Of a stretch of 64,000 bases of DNA, positions 34,064 through 41,820 are shown piece by piece. The notes beneath the pieces were generated by a model. That model had not been told where the DNA came from, searched no databases, and worked only from the letters and a program-made list of their open reading frames with translations. The DNA is from Phaeocystidibacter sp965659725 (lineage in GTDB: Bacteria; Bacteroidota; Bacteroidia; Flavobacteriales; Schleiferiaceae), in the NCBI GenBank assembly GCA_965659725.1, contig CBFHXG010000001.1:62001-126000 (forward strand). The letters run 5' to 3'. A program made the position numbers and the translations under genes. Position 1 is the first letter of the stretch. Each line of letters begins with the position of its first letter.

Positions 34064-34761
34064 TATGCGTTTTCAAGCTTGGTTTCGCAGTAAGCGATGA
34101 ACTTGTCAACATCCTTAGACTGTTGAGCGTTTGGGTGATCCACCTTCAAGCGCTCATACATATCCAAAGCTGTGCTCCAATCTTCCAAGATCTCGGCAGT
34201 TTGCGCTGCCTTATGAAGGAAGTACGGGGTGCTCAAACCATTGCCTTTCATGTTGGATGCCTTCTTGTAGTATTCCAAGGCCTCTTCAGGTTGGTTCAAT
34301 TCCAAGAATGCATCACCGATCATTCCTTTGGCGAAGACATTCATAGTTCCATCGTCGCTAGAAAAATCGTCTAGGTAAGCGATGGCGTTCTGGTAATCAC
34401 CGGTTTGTAGATAGCAAACACCCGCATAGTATGTGGCGAGGTTGCCCGCCTTCGTTCCACTGTATTCTTCAGCAACCTCGGGAAAACCCAAGTTGCCATT
34501 GAATCCGTTCAACGCCTTTTGAAGGCTATCAGCACGGAATGCTTGCTCAGCAGGGAAGAGTGCTTCAGACGCTTCAATCTCAAGCGGTTCCTGAACATAC
34601 TCGCCGTAACCCCAAATTCCAAATCCGATTGCGAGTGCGATTCCCAATCCGATCCCGAGCTGTTTGATGTTCTTTTCGATGAACTGCTCTGCTTTAGAGA
34701 ATGTCGCATCTACGCCCTCAATTGGGTCGTTTACTTCTTGTTGTTGTTTCTTCTTCGCCAT
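34063..34761 (-). CDS. Membrane-anchored tetratricopeptide repeat protein
   Basis: 232 residues from ATG 34761 (MAKKKQQQEVNDPIEGVDAT). The open frame reaches 34812, but the -7 box at 34783-34790 lies inside that extension, so the short start is correct. One helix at about 33-52 (LGIGLGIALAIGFGIWGY) precedes periplasmic TPR-like repeats (DYQNAIAYLDDF, EEALEYYKKASN, WSTALDMYERLKVDHP). It resembles YfgM-like (TPR_21) proteins that aid periplasmic chaperoning; that function is inference. Coupled to ribH by a 1-nt overlap. Confidence 0.87.
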   Translation of the reverse strand: MAKKKQQQEVNDPIEGVDATFSKAEQFIEKNIKQLGIGLGIALAIGFGIWGYGEYVQEPLEIEASEALFPAEQAFRADSLQKALNGFNGNLGFPEVAEEYSGTKAGNLATYYAGVCYLQTGDYQNAIAYLDDFSSDDGTMNVFAKGMIGDAFLELNQPEEALEYYKKASNMKGNGLSTPYFLHKAAQTAEILEDWSTALDMYERLKVDHPNAQQSKDVDKFIAYCETKLENA

Positions 34762-34782
34762 TATGGTCGTTTTGACAGACGG

Positions 34783-34812
34783 CAAAAATACCATTTTTAT
34801 GATATGGCACAA
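34783..34812 (-). promoter_or_regulatory. Promoter of the TPR-ribH operon
   Basis: Minus-strand TTG (34812-34810), 19-bp spacer, then TATTTTTG (34790-34783), matching the TTG-N17-23-TAnnTTTG consensus fully. It gives a leader of about 16-18 nt to ATG 34761. One of the best-formed promoters in the window. Confidence 0.75.
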
Positions 34813-34837
34813 GTACTTCTTTACTCAGTCTTTCTCT

Positions 34838-34845
34838 TACTTTTG
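34838..34845 (+). promoter_or_regulatory. -7 promoter element for recF
   Basis: TACTTTTG, full TAnnTTTG match, ending 5 nt before ATG 34851. Predicted transcription starts at or beside the ATG. Divergent from the TPR-ribH promoter; the two start sites are only about 70 bp apart. Confidence 0.6.
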
Positions 34846-34850
34846 GGCTT

Positions 34851-35972
34851 ATGAAAACTGCTGTCGTCAAGAACCTTCATCTACTTGATTTTAAGAATCA
34901 TGAAGAAGTGGAACTTTCTTTCTCTCCGAAAGTCAATGTTTTTGTGGGAAAGAACGGGGTTGGAAAGACCAACGTATTGGATGCTGTTCACTATCTGGCA
35001 GTTACCAAAAGCTATTTCAACCCTGTTGATTCACAGAATATTAGACACGGACAACTTTTCATGGTCGTTGAAGGGGATTTTGAATCGGATGAAGGCGTAG
35101 ACAAGATCTATTGCGCAGTAAAAAAGGGACAGAAGAAGGTCTTCAAGCGGAATAAAAAGGAGTACGAGCGCTTAGCAGATCACATCGGCACCGTGCCACT
35201 TGTGATGATCTCACCTTCAGATAGAGATTTAATATTGGAAGGAAGCGAAACCCGCCGTAAGTTCATGGATGGTGTTATCTCCCAGAGTGATAAGCTTTAT
35301 CTAGACGATCTGATGTCTTATAATAAGGCCCTTACTCAGAGGAATAGTCTCTTGAAGTACTTTGCCAAGAATAACACCTTTGATGCAGATAGCCTCGAGA
35401 TCTATGACGTGCAGTTGGTTGAAAGAGGGACGAGGATCCATGAGAAGAGACAAGAGTTCATGGAGCGGATCAAGCCAATCATGTTGAACTGTTATTCAGC
35501 CATTGCCGGTTCAGGTGAAGATGTATCCATAGAATACGCATCAAGTCTATCTACCGAATCTCTCAATGACTCGCTAAAGAATTCACTTCAAAAGGACAGA
35601 GTGCTTCAGTATACCTCCGTTGGCATTCACAAAGACGACCTGCGCTTCAAACTGGACGGTTATGCTCTGAAGAAGGTGGGCTCTCAAGGTCAACAGAAAA
35701 CATATACCATTGCACTTAAGTTATCCCAATTCGAGTTCCTCAAAGAGGTTACTGGCAGAAAGCCGATCTTGTTACTCGACGACATTTTCGATAAGTTGGA
35801 CGAGCAGCGTGTTGAGGCGATGATCAGTATGGTAAACGATCATCAATTCGGACAGATATTCATTACCGATACCCATGCTGAACGTACGGGTGGCATTGTG
35901 AAGAGGATTGCAGAGGAAAGCAGGGTTTTTGAGGTCAATGCAGAGGGAATCAAAGAAGATATTGAGTTATGA
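34851..35972 (+). CDS. recF: DNA replication and repair protein RecF
   Basis: 373 residues. SMC-like ABC ATPase acting with RecO/RecR in gap repair. N-terminal LHLLDFKNHEEVELSF, Walker A VFVGKNGVGKTNVLDAV (about 30-46), signature region KVGSQGQQKTYTIALKLSQF (about 283-302) and Walker B PILLLDDIFDKLDEQR (about 305-320), all as in RecF. The full length matches the family. First gene of a unit with DUF721 and an outer-membrane protein (overlap ATGA 35969-35972). Confidence 0.97.
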   Translation: MKTAVVKNLHLLDFKNHEEVELSFSPKVNVFVGKNGVGKTNVLDAVHYLAVTKSYFNPVDSQNIRHGQLFMVVEGDFESDEGVDKIYCAVKKGQKKVFKRNKKEYERLADHIGTVPLVMISPSDRDLILEGSETRRKFMDGVISQSDKLYLDDLMSYNKALTQRNSLLKYFAKNNTFDADSLEIYDVQLVERGTRIHEKRQEFMERIKPIMLNCYSAIAGSGEDVSIEYASSLSTESLNDSLKNSLQKDRVLQYTSVGIHKDDLRFKLDGYALKKVGSQGQQKTYTIALKLSQFEFLKEVTGRKPILLLDDIFDKLDEQRVEAMISMVNDHQFGQIFITDTHAERTGGIVKRIAEESRVFEVNAEGIKEDIEL

Positions 35973-36262
35973 AGAAGTCGAATGAACAGTCACTAGGAGA
36001 CGCAATACGATCCTTCATAAAGCAACATGAGTTGGATGGAAAGCTCGCTGAGGCTGAGGTCGTGGCAGCATGGTCCAAGGTGTTGGGTCCAGCGATCGAT
36101 CGACGTACAAAGCGCATACGAATGGAAAGGGGAGGAGTGATCTATGTAGATCTCGATTCATCTACATTGCGCAATGAACTGAGCATGCAACGCACCAAGC
36201 TGTGTGCAGCCCTCAATGAGTCTATCGGAAGGGAAATTGTTAAAGAGATACATCTCAAGTGA
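35969..36262 (+). CDS. DUF721 (DciA-like) protein
   Basis: 97 residues. DUF721 pattern: SLGDAIRSFIKQHELDGKL, AAWSKVLGPAIDRRTKRIRM, then GGVIYVDLDSSTLRNELSMQ and LNESIGREIVKEI. DUF721 includes DciA, the ancestral loader of the replicative helicase DnaB in bacteria lacking DnaC/DnaI, which fits its place after recF. Whether this short version is the helicase loader itself is inference. Overlaps recF (ATGA) and the next gene (GTGA). Confidence 0.92.
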   Translation: MKKSNEQSLGDAIRSFIKQHELDGKLAEAEVVAAWSKVLGPAIDRRTKRIRMERGGVIYVDLDSSTLRNELSMQRTKLCAALNESIGREIVKEIHLK

Positions 36263-37287
36263 GTCTGATCAAAAGACTGATTTCCTTACTCCTCATTGCC
36301 TTGCCATTCATTTCATCCGGGCAACAAGAGGTGCATGATACCCTGTGGTTGAAAAATGGACAGATGGTGTACGGTGAGTTCAAGTCCTTGGATATCGGCA
36401 TCATCACTTTCAACGCCGCCGTGCTAGGCGAAGTGAAGGTTAAGCACTATGAAGTAGCCACCTTCAGGGCAACAAAGAATTTCTACCGAACGCGTTTGCT
36501 CTTTTCAGAAGAGAAGTTTGGCTGGATATTCCCTGCGGATACGGGAAATGTGATCATCTTCGACCTACTGGACACGGTCACCGTTCAGCTCAATCAACTA
36601 GCCTACATCATGCGCTTGCAGAAGCATTTTATTCGTAGATGGAGCGGTCTGATCCACGCTGGTATGTCGTACACAAGAAGCAGTGATATCCTCCGTTACA
36701 ATGCCGATGCTGAAGTCAATTACAAGGGCGAAAAGGTTTTCATGAACTTCCGTGGTAATACTATCCTCACGGGTGAAAGTGGCGATGTGATCAGAGAAAG
36801 GGAAGAGCTCGGTTTTCAGTTCGATCAATTACTATCCGAGAATTGGTCCGCATTCGTCAGTACACAGTACCAACGAAATCAAACCTTGGGGTTGAGGTAT
36901 AGGTATCAAACAGGACTAGGACTCAATTACCAGGGATATCTCAGCAACCAAATGCGCTTTATCATTGGTGTGGGTGCCGTATATAATACCGAATTGAACT
37001 TTGAAGGTGTGGGTGTTGAATCTGTCGAGGCACCTGTTAAGCTGAGCTATCGATTCAAGAATTACAGAGACCCTAATCTCAGCATCACACTCACGCAGAA
37101 TGTCTACTTCGGTATAACCCAACAAGGTAGGATCCGTCATGATGGTGAAGTACGCATGGCCTATGAGATCATCAACAACCTGTCCTTGACCGTCTCGTTC
37201 TACGATAACTATGACTCTCAATCACCTGCTACCGGAGAATCTCTACTCGATTATGGTGTCGTATCAGGAATCACCTATTCGTTATAA
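36259..37287 (+). CDS. DUF481-like outer-membrane beta-barrel protein
   Basis: 342 residues from a GTG start (36259) that overlaps the DUF721 stop. Signal peptide about 1-21 (LISLLLIALPFISSGQ). About 22-110 is a small domain (DTLWLKNGQMVYGEFKSLDIG) typical ahead of DUF481. From about 125 come alternating amphipathic strands (HAGMSYTRSSDILRYNADAE, ENWSAFVSTQYQRNQTLGL, LGLNYQGYLSN) ending in DYGVVSGITYSL, a final beta-strand. Probably an outer-membrane barrel of unknown role; no functional link with recF is evident beyond co-transcription. Confidence 0.88.
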   Translation: MSLIKRLISLLLIALPFISSGQQEVHDTLWLKNGQMVYGEFKSLDIGIITFNAAVLGEVKVKHYEVATFRATKNFYRTRLLFSEEKFGWIFPADTGNVIIFDLLDTVTVQLNQLAYIMRLQKHFIRRWSGLIHAGMSYTRSSDILRYNADAEVNYKGEKVFMNFRGNTILTGESGDVIREREELGFQFDQLLSENWSAFVSTQYQRNQTLGLRYRYQTGLGLNYQGYLSNQMRFIIGVGAVYNTELNFEGVGVESVEAPVKLSYRFKNYRDPNLSITLTQNVYFGITQQGRIRHDGEVRMAYEIINNLSLTVSFYDNYDSQSPATGESLLDYGVVSGITYSL

Positions 37288-37290
37288 ACG

Positions 37291-37312
37291 AAAAAAGGGA
37301 CCCGAAGGTCCC
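37291..37312 (-). terminator. Terminator of the minus-strand DUF4136/barrel operon, possibly bidirectional
   Basis: GGGACC-CGAA-GGTCCC stem-loop (37297-37312). On the minus strand it is followed by six T (37296-37291), 27 nt after the stop of the barrel gene. On the plus strand the tail is weaker (TAGTTCTTTA). Confidence 0.85.
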
Positions 37313-37339
37313 TAGTTCTTTATATCGTTCAGTCATTTT

Positions 37340-37921
37340 CTATTCCCAAGCGGCACCGATCCTAATGCCGAAGATATTGGCAGCAGGAAGATCTCCACGA
37401 GAGAATTGGTAGTTGTAATAAGCTGATACGGTGAGCAGTGAAGTGGATCCTACATCATAGGTGAACCCTAATTCTGCGGCTGTTGTGAGTGGCCATTCAT
37501 CAGAATAGATAGAGAAGATACCTACCTCTGTTTGACGTTCAGACCAGCTGATACCGGCAGCTCCAGCTACAAACGGACGAAAATCTTTCTGGATATCGCC
37601 CAATCGATAGGTGTATTTCGCTAAGATCGGAATGCTATTGAAGTAGCGGTACTGTGTTCCTGTTAAAGTTGTGGTGCCGATCTCTTGAGAATAGTTGCGA
37701 CGTTCATCGTACAAGGTCACCCATCCGGTTTCAAGTCCGAAGTATGAATTGCGGTGGATCTGATGTCCAAATTCAACATGGTAACCCAACCAGCTAGTCA
37801 TAGATGTATAGTCAGCCGTAGCTCCAACTCCCCATGAGATTGGATAAGACATACGTGTATAGTTTTGTGCTGAAGCCATGAAACCGGCAAACACAAAGGC
37901 GATGAGTATTGACTTTTTCAT
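37340..37921 (-). CDS. Outer-membrane beta-barrel protein (porin-like family)
   Basis: 193 residues. Signal peptide 1-18 (ILIAFVFAGFMASAQ). The rest is a series of short amphipathic strands (WGVGATADYTSMTSWLGYH, SYFGLETGWVTLY, ILAKYTYRLGD, PFVAGAAGISWSE, LTTAAELGFTYD, LLTVSAYYNYQFS) ending in FGIRIGAAWE with a penultimate aromatic residue, as expected for an 8-10-strand barrel. Function unknown. Starts 3 nt after the DUF4136 lipoprotein gene stop. Confidence 0.85.
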   Translation of the reverse strand: MKKSILIAFVFAGFMASAQNYTRMSYPISWGVGATADYTSMTSWLGYHVEFGHQIHRNSYFGLETGWVTLYDERRNYSQEIGTTTLTGTQYRYFNSIPILAKYTYRLGDIQKDFRPFVAGAAGISWSERQTEVGIFSIYSDEWPLTTAAELGFTYDVGSTSLLTVSAYYNYQFSRGDLPAANIFGIRIGAAWE

Positions 37922-37924
37922 GGA

Positions 37925-38566
37925 TTATGGCTTTAAGTATGGTGATTGATCGAAGGCCTGATCGATGGCTTCAACAACGCGCTGTTGATCTACAGAAGAA
38001 CGTCCAGATGCCAAACCATTCATGATACCCGTCCACACTACAGAAAGGGTAGAGTCTTGATCGTTCGGGTCTGTCAGGTCAACTACATCGATAGCAAGCG
38101 TGCCAATATCATATTGGTATCCCGAGAAGCAATAAGGGTAACCATAACCATAGCCTGGGTAACCTGGGTACCAGTATCCCCAGCCGCCCCACCAGCCCCA
38201 TCCGGGGTAGTAGTCGCAATACGTAACATTTCCCGAAAGAGTGAATACGCTTGCTCTAACCAAAAGATCTGGAGGTGTATTGGATGGTGTGTTGGTTGTA
38301 TCATATTTCGTATACCCCTTATCCATCATATTTTGATCGATCCTCGCTAGGATATCGTCATCAAACGATCGATCGTGATCGTCATCTGTCAGGTGCACAA
38401 CACTATCAATGAGCGCATAAGTGCCTTGCCCGGTGAAATTGTAATCTGAATCGTAGTCCGTAACTACTAGGTCGTAATCGTCTACATACTCCGGTCCGCC
38501 TGGGTAACAACCCTGGAGAAAGGCCAGTGCAAGAGCGACCAATGTGAGGTTAGTGAAGTTCTTCAT
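37925..38566 (-). CDS. DUF4136 domain-containing lipoprotein
   Basis: 213 residues. Lipobox FLQGC (Cys20). The DUF4136 pattern follows: DYDSDYNFTGQGTYAL, DILARIDQNMMDKGYTKYD, PDLLVRASVF, and GTLAIDVVDLTDPNDQDST with VVWTGIMNGLA. A Tyr/Gly/Trp-rich stretch (GWGWWGGWGYWYPGYPGYGY, about residues 123-142) interrupts the domain, as often seen in Bacteroidota members. Envelope-located, function unknown. First gene of a two-gene unit with the barrel protein. Confidence 0.9.
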   Translation of the reverse strand: MKNFTNLTLVALALAFLQGCYPGGPEYVDDYDLVVTDYDSDYNFTGQGTYALIDSVVHLTDDDHDRSFDDDILARIDQNMMDKGYTKYDTTNTPSNTPPDLLVRASVFTLSGNVTYCDYYPGWGWWGGWGYWYPGYPGYGYGYPYCFSGYQYDIGTLAIDVVDLTDPNDQDSTLSVVWTGIMNGLASGRSSVDQQRVVEAIDQAFDQSPYLKP

Positions 38567-38657
38567 GTCTCTTTTTATTCAACGGATGAAAGTAAGAAAC
38601 TAATGTCACATTCGCTTTCATTTAATTCATGCTATTTTGCTGGGGTAAATCCGGGTC

Positions 38658-39347
38658 ATGTACAAAAGGATATCACTCCTAATTACCTGTTTAATATCTA
38701 GATTGATTACAGCTCAATCCATTTTAGTTTTGGAGCCTGAACAGCAGATATGGGCAGATGTTCTTGGTGTTAGCCAGACTAAGGAAAGACTCATTACTCT
38801 TGAGTTGAGCTATCGTCAGGCCACTAATTACGAGTGGAACCAGGTGTTGGGAAGGGTGCGCTATGGTGTGATGAAGAATGCGGACACTCGCATTGATTAC
38901 GGTCTAGCATTCGTCGCATCGAATTTCGGTTGGTTACAGAATAATGAAGTAGAATTCAGACCATATGCAGGCTGGCGACAAGTTCTTTATGGAAGTGATC
39001 ATTGGAAATTTGAGACATACCTTCGAAACGAGTTTATACTTTTTCCCGAATTGGGATTTCCCGGAACACTGAATCGGGTTAGGATACGCCCGCAAGCGAG
39101 CTTTATCACTCCAATATATTCGAATGGTATCCAAAGTATCATGCTTTCAGCTGATGTGGAGTACTTAGAAGCATGGCAATTATCCACATTCGAATCAAAG
39201 TCGAGGACCTTTAGATATAGAGCGCGGATTCGTTTAGACTTTACGAACAGTCTAAAGATCGAAGGGAGTTATTTCTACGAAAACGCTCCATGGATCGGAT
39301 TGCAGCTAAGACATGTCTACAGGATCGCTTGCTTACTGGAAATCTAA
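38658..39347 (+). CDS. DUF2490-like outer-membrane protein
   Basis: 229 residues. Signal peptide about 1-19 (LLITCLISRLITAQ). The mature part is amphipathic strands (ELSYRQATNYEWNQVLGRVR, DYGLAFVASNFGWLQ, RPYAGWRQVLYG, FETYLRNEFIL, RVRIRPQASFITPIYS), matching the DUF2490 barrel pattern. The end (QLRHVYRIACLLEI) lacks a clean terminal aromatic. Function unknown. Monocistronic, on the plus strand between opposite-strand genes. Confidence 0.78.
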   Translation: MYKRISLLITCLISRLITAQSILVLEPEQQIWADVLGVSQTKERLITLELSYRQATNYEWNQVLGRVRYGVMKNADTRIDYGLAFVASNFGWLQNNEVEFRPYAGWRQVLYGSDHWKFETYLRNEFILFPELGFPGTLNRVRIRPQASFITPIYSNGIQSIMLSADVEYLEAWQLSTFESKSRTFRYRARIRLDFTNSLKIEGSYFYENAPWIGLQLRHVYRIACLLEI

Positions 39348-39352
39348 AAAAA

Positions 39353-39382
39353 TGAAAAAACCCGATCCATTAGGACCGGGTT
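39353..39382 (-). terminator. Rho-independent terminator of ndk
   Basis: Minus-strand stem AACCCGGTCC/GGATCGGGTT with loop TAAT (39382-39359) followed by TTTTTTCATTTTTT. Lies 25 nt after the ndk stop. Confidence 0.88.
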
Positions 39383-39407
39383 CCTTCATTGGTGTATGTC
39401 TCTTCGC

Positions 39408-39827
39408 TTAGTAGCGCTCGCGCTCAGAGAAGAAGAAATTTCCTTCGATAGCAGCGTTTTCATCACTATCCGATCCGTGAACGGCATTAGCAGCGATGCT
39501 TGTCGCATACATTTTACGGATGGTGCCTTCATCAGCTTTTGCAGGGTCAGTATTTCCGATCAAAGTACGGAAGTCTGCTACAGCATTGTCTTTTTCCAAG
39601 ATAGCAGCAACGATGTGACCGCTTGTCATGTATTCAACCAATTCTCCGAAGAAAGGACGCTCCTTGTGTACAGCGTAGAAGTTACCTGCATCGCGACGGC
39701 TCAATTGAGTCATTTTCATCGCAACAATGCGAAATCCAGCTTCGTTGATCTTGGCAAGAATAGCTCCGATGTGTCCGTTTTCAACAGCATCAGGCTTGAT
39801 CATCGTGAAAGTTCTGTTACCAGCCAT
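39408..39827 (-). CDS. ndk: Nucleoside-diphosphate kinase
   Basis: 139 residues from ATG 39827 (MAGNRTFTMIKPDAVENGHI). An earlier in-frame ATG at 39875 is upstream of the -7 box and rejected. Balances NTP pools by phosphate transfer through a phosphohistidine. The active-site motif NAVHGSDSDENA contains His117, and the substrate residues FRTLIGNTDPAKA and GTIRKMYA are in place. Length is canonical. Monocistronic between its own promoter and terminator. A long opposite-strand frame over it is a shadow. Confidence 0.97.
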   Translation of the reverse strand: MAGNRTFTMIKPDAVENGHIGAILAKINEAGFRIVAMKMTQLSRRDAGNFYAVHKERPFFGELVEYMTSGHIVAAILEKDNAVADFRTLIGNTDPAKADEGTIRKMYATSIAANAVHGSDSDENAAIEGNFFFSERERY

Positions 39828-39857
39828 AGTAGTTCGTTGATTATCGTAATTCGGCCG

Positions 39858-39885
39858 CGAAATTAGGGAATTCATTGGAATTCAA
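39858..39885 (-). promoter_or_regulatory. Promoter of ndk
   Basis: Minus-strand TTG (39885-39883), 17-bp spacer, TAATTTCG (39865-39858). Predicted leader of about 25 nt to ATG 39827. Confidence 0.65.
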
Positions 39886-39918
39886 GTCCGTCGCGTGTAA
39901 AGAATGCATGAATAATTC

Positions 39919-40791
39919 TTACAGCCTTGAAATTACCTCCAATGAATGAGCAACCATGTCTTCTACAACCCTACCTGGTTCTGGGTGAAATTCACCATTC
40001 ATGCGGTTTGCAAGAAGTGCTGATATGCTGATGGCTCGGTGACCCAATACCTCAGCCAATCCATAGATCCCCGCTGTCTCCATTTCCAAGTTTGTGAGTA
40101 TGTCGCCATTTTTCATCTTGAAATCAGCGAAATGTTCAAATCTCTCAGCGGTTGGGTTCGCTATACGTATCGCCCGGCCTTGGGGGGCGTAGAATCCTGC
40201 CATCGTCAAAGTATGCCCGTGCTCGTACACTCTATCGTCAAAGTGTGCGATCAATTCTTTTGATGCCGAGGCCCGATAGGGAAGCGGTAATCCATTCAAA
40301 TGGTGTTGAAGTCTGTCGCACTCCGATTGGTCACTCTTTAAATGTCCATAGAAGGGGAGTAAGCCGTCGTAACCAAAAGCACTATCAGAAATGAGCCATG
40401 TGCCCAGATCAATATGCGATTGCAAGGCTCCAGAGGTTCCCAACCGAATGAAGTTCAAAGAGGTTTGTTCATTCTTTACCATTCGAGTGCCTAGGTCGAT
40501 GTTTACCAGAGCGTCGAGTTCATTGAGGACAATGTCCACATTATCCGTTCCTATGCCAGTTGAAATAACCGTTATGCGCTTATTTCTATAGGTTCCGGTT
40601 TGGGTTACGAATTCACGGTGACTTTTTTCTACCTCAATGTGGTCGAAGTGAGCCGTTACCATTCGCACTCGTTCAGGGTCGCCTACGGTGATGATGGTAT
40701 CTGCAACTTCATGCGGGTGTAGATGAAGGTGATAGATGCTCTGATCCTCATTTAGAATCAGTTCGGATGGGGGAAGTTGTTGCTGTTTCAC
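39919..40791 (-). CDS. Nucleoside phosphorylase (PNP/UDP family)
   Basis: 290 residues from a GTG start at 40791 (reads MKQQQLPPSEL). PNP_UDP_1 family: VGDPERVRMVTAHF, STGIGTDNVDIVLNELDAL (phosphate/ribose site region), FIRLGTSGALQSHIDLGTWL, and NLEMETAGIYGLAEVLGHRA with the ribose-binding Glu-Met-Glu. The pattern is closest to uridine phosphorylase-like enzymes, but a long insert (about 175-215) makes the base preference uncertain. It salvages nucleosides by phosphorolysis. Stands alone and diverges from the Usp gene. Confidence 0.93.
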   Translation of the reverse strand: MKQQQLPPSELILNEDQSIYHLHLHPHEVADTIITVGDPERVRMVTAHFDHIEVEKSHREFVTQTGTYRNKRITVISTGIGTDNVDIVLNELDALVNIDLGTRMVKNEQTSLNFIRLGTSGALQSHIDLGTWLISDSAFGYDGLLPFYGHLKSDQSECDRLQHHLNGLPLPYRASASKELIAHFDDRVYEHGHTLTMAGFYAPQGRAIRIANPTAERFEHFADFKMKNGDILTNLEMETAGIYGLAEVLGHRAISISALLANRMNGEFHPEPGRVVEDMVAHSLEVISRL

Positions 40792-40796
40792 GTGTC

Positions 40797-40804
40797 CGAA
40801 AATA
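40797..40804 (-). promoter_or_regulatory. -7 promoter element for the nucleoside phosphorylase
   Basis: Minus-strand TATTTTCG, ending 5 nt before the GTG start at 40791, again predicting a leaderless or almost leaderless transcript, and here with a GTG start codon. Confidence 0.5.
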
Positions 40805-40831
40805 CGTATTACCCACCTTGGTAAAAAGTCC

Positions 40832-40839
40832 TACATTTG
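40832..40839 (+). promoter_or_regulatory. -7 promoter element for the Usp gene
   Basis: TACATTTG, full match, 38 nt before ATG 40878. No -33 TTG at usual spacing. Confidence 0.6.
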
Positions 40840-40877
40840 GGAAAATTCAACGTAGTCAAACCACGTAGTAACAAACC

Positions 40878-41753
40878 ATGGGTAATAGTAAAAACAGGAT
40901 CCTTGTACCGATCGGTTTCTCTGAGCAGTCTATCGAAGCGCTCAAGCATGCCATCGAAATAGCAAAAATGACGAACTCAGAGATCACTCTTCTTTCTGTG
41001 ATCGAAGACTCTGGCTTATTCGCGCGGCTATTTAGCTCTGAAGCTGAGAAGCAGAAGGAGCGTATGAAGGAGGAAGTGATCAAGAAATTGGAAGAACTCA
41101 TTGCAGAATATGCCTCTTCAGGCGTGAACATGAATCAGATGACTGCCATCGGTACTGTTCATGAAGAGATCGCTGAGGTTGCTTCTATGCTCGACGTTGA
41201 TCTTGTGGTTATGGGTACACACGGAAAGCCTGGAAAGTCTCGCCGTGCAAGTCTTGGTTCCAATGCCTACCGCGTGGTCAATACAGTGAAACCGCCAGTT
41301 CTTACTATCCGTGAGGGAGTTTCACCACATAAGATCGATCGTATTATCTTCCCATTAGTCCTCGATCGCCGCTCTCGTGAGAAAGTGGGTGTTGCCTTGC
41401 ATTATGCGCGTATCTTCAAAAGTGAAATCCGCATCGTAGGTGTTTCACGTTCTAAGGAAGAAGCTCAAAAACTCGCCGCTAACTTGAAGCAAACGGTAAC
41501 ATTTATCAATGATGCTGGTGTTAAGTGCGATGGTGAAGTGATCCGCGACGAAGGTAAGTCTGTTGCTGATGCCACACTGGAGTATGCCAAGAAGGAGAAT
41601 GGCGACTTGATCATCATTATGGAGGAAGGTGAATCTTCACTGCTTCGTTTGCGTAGCAGCGACGTTGAGACCATCCTTAACGGTGCAGAAATGCCTGTAA
41701 TGAGTGTAACTCCAAGCAAGGTGAATTACGAAAGTCAGTTCTCGAACATGTAA
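40878..41753 (+). CDS. Universal stress protein with two Usp domains
   Basis: 291 residues. Two tandem Usp folds: first about 1-145 (RILVPIGFSEQSIEALKHAI; ATP-type loop VVMGTHGKPGKSRRASLGS, near the GxxGx9GS consensus), second about 150-285 (DRIIFPLVLDRRSREKVGVA; the loop IIIMEEGESSLLRLRSSDVE is altered, so this half probably does not bind ATP the same way). Usp proteins respond to starvation, redox and envelope stress, often as dimers; here the pair is fused. Monocistronic with a strong terminator. Confidence 0.94.
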   Translation: MGNSKNRILVPIGFSEQSIEALKHAIEIAKMTNSEITLLSVIEDSGLFARLFSSEAEKQKERMKEEVIKKLEELIAEYASSGVNMNQMTAIGTVHEEIAEVASMLDVDLVVMGTHGKPGKSRRASLGSNAYRVVNTVKPPVLTIREGVSPHKIDRIIFPLVLDRRSREKVGVALHYARIFKSEIRIVGVSRSKEEAQKLAANLKQTVTFINDAGVKCDGEVIRDEGKSVADATLEYAKKENGDLIIIMEEGESSLLRLRSSDVETILNGAEMPVMSVTPSKVNYESQFSNM

Positions 41754-41775
41754 GTTCGAAACCATAATAAATGAA

Positions 41776-41806
41776 AATACCCGACCATTCGTCGGGTATT
41801 TTTTTT
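41776..41806 (+). terminator. Rho-independent terminator of the Usp gene
   Basis: AATACCCGAC-CATTC-GTCGGGTATT, a perfect 10-bp stem, followed by eight T. The A-rich left flank may also let it stop the convergent LamG gene. Confidence 0.92.
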
Positions 41807-41820
41807 GATCGAGTTTTCGT

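Noticed and set aside
39396..39866. Long plus-strand open frame (156 codons) opposite ndk
   Set aside because: It is a shadow of ndk: its codon positions mirror a highly conserved gene, it has no start context, and it overlaps the ndk terminator/promoter layout.
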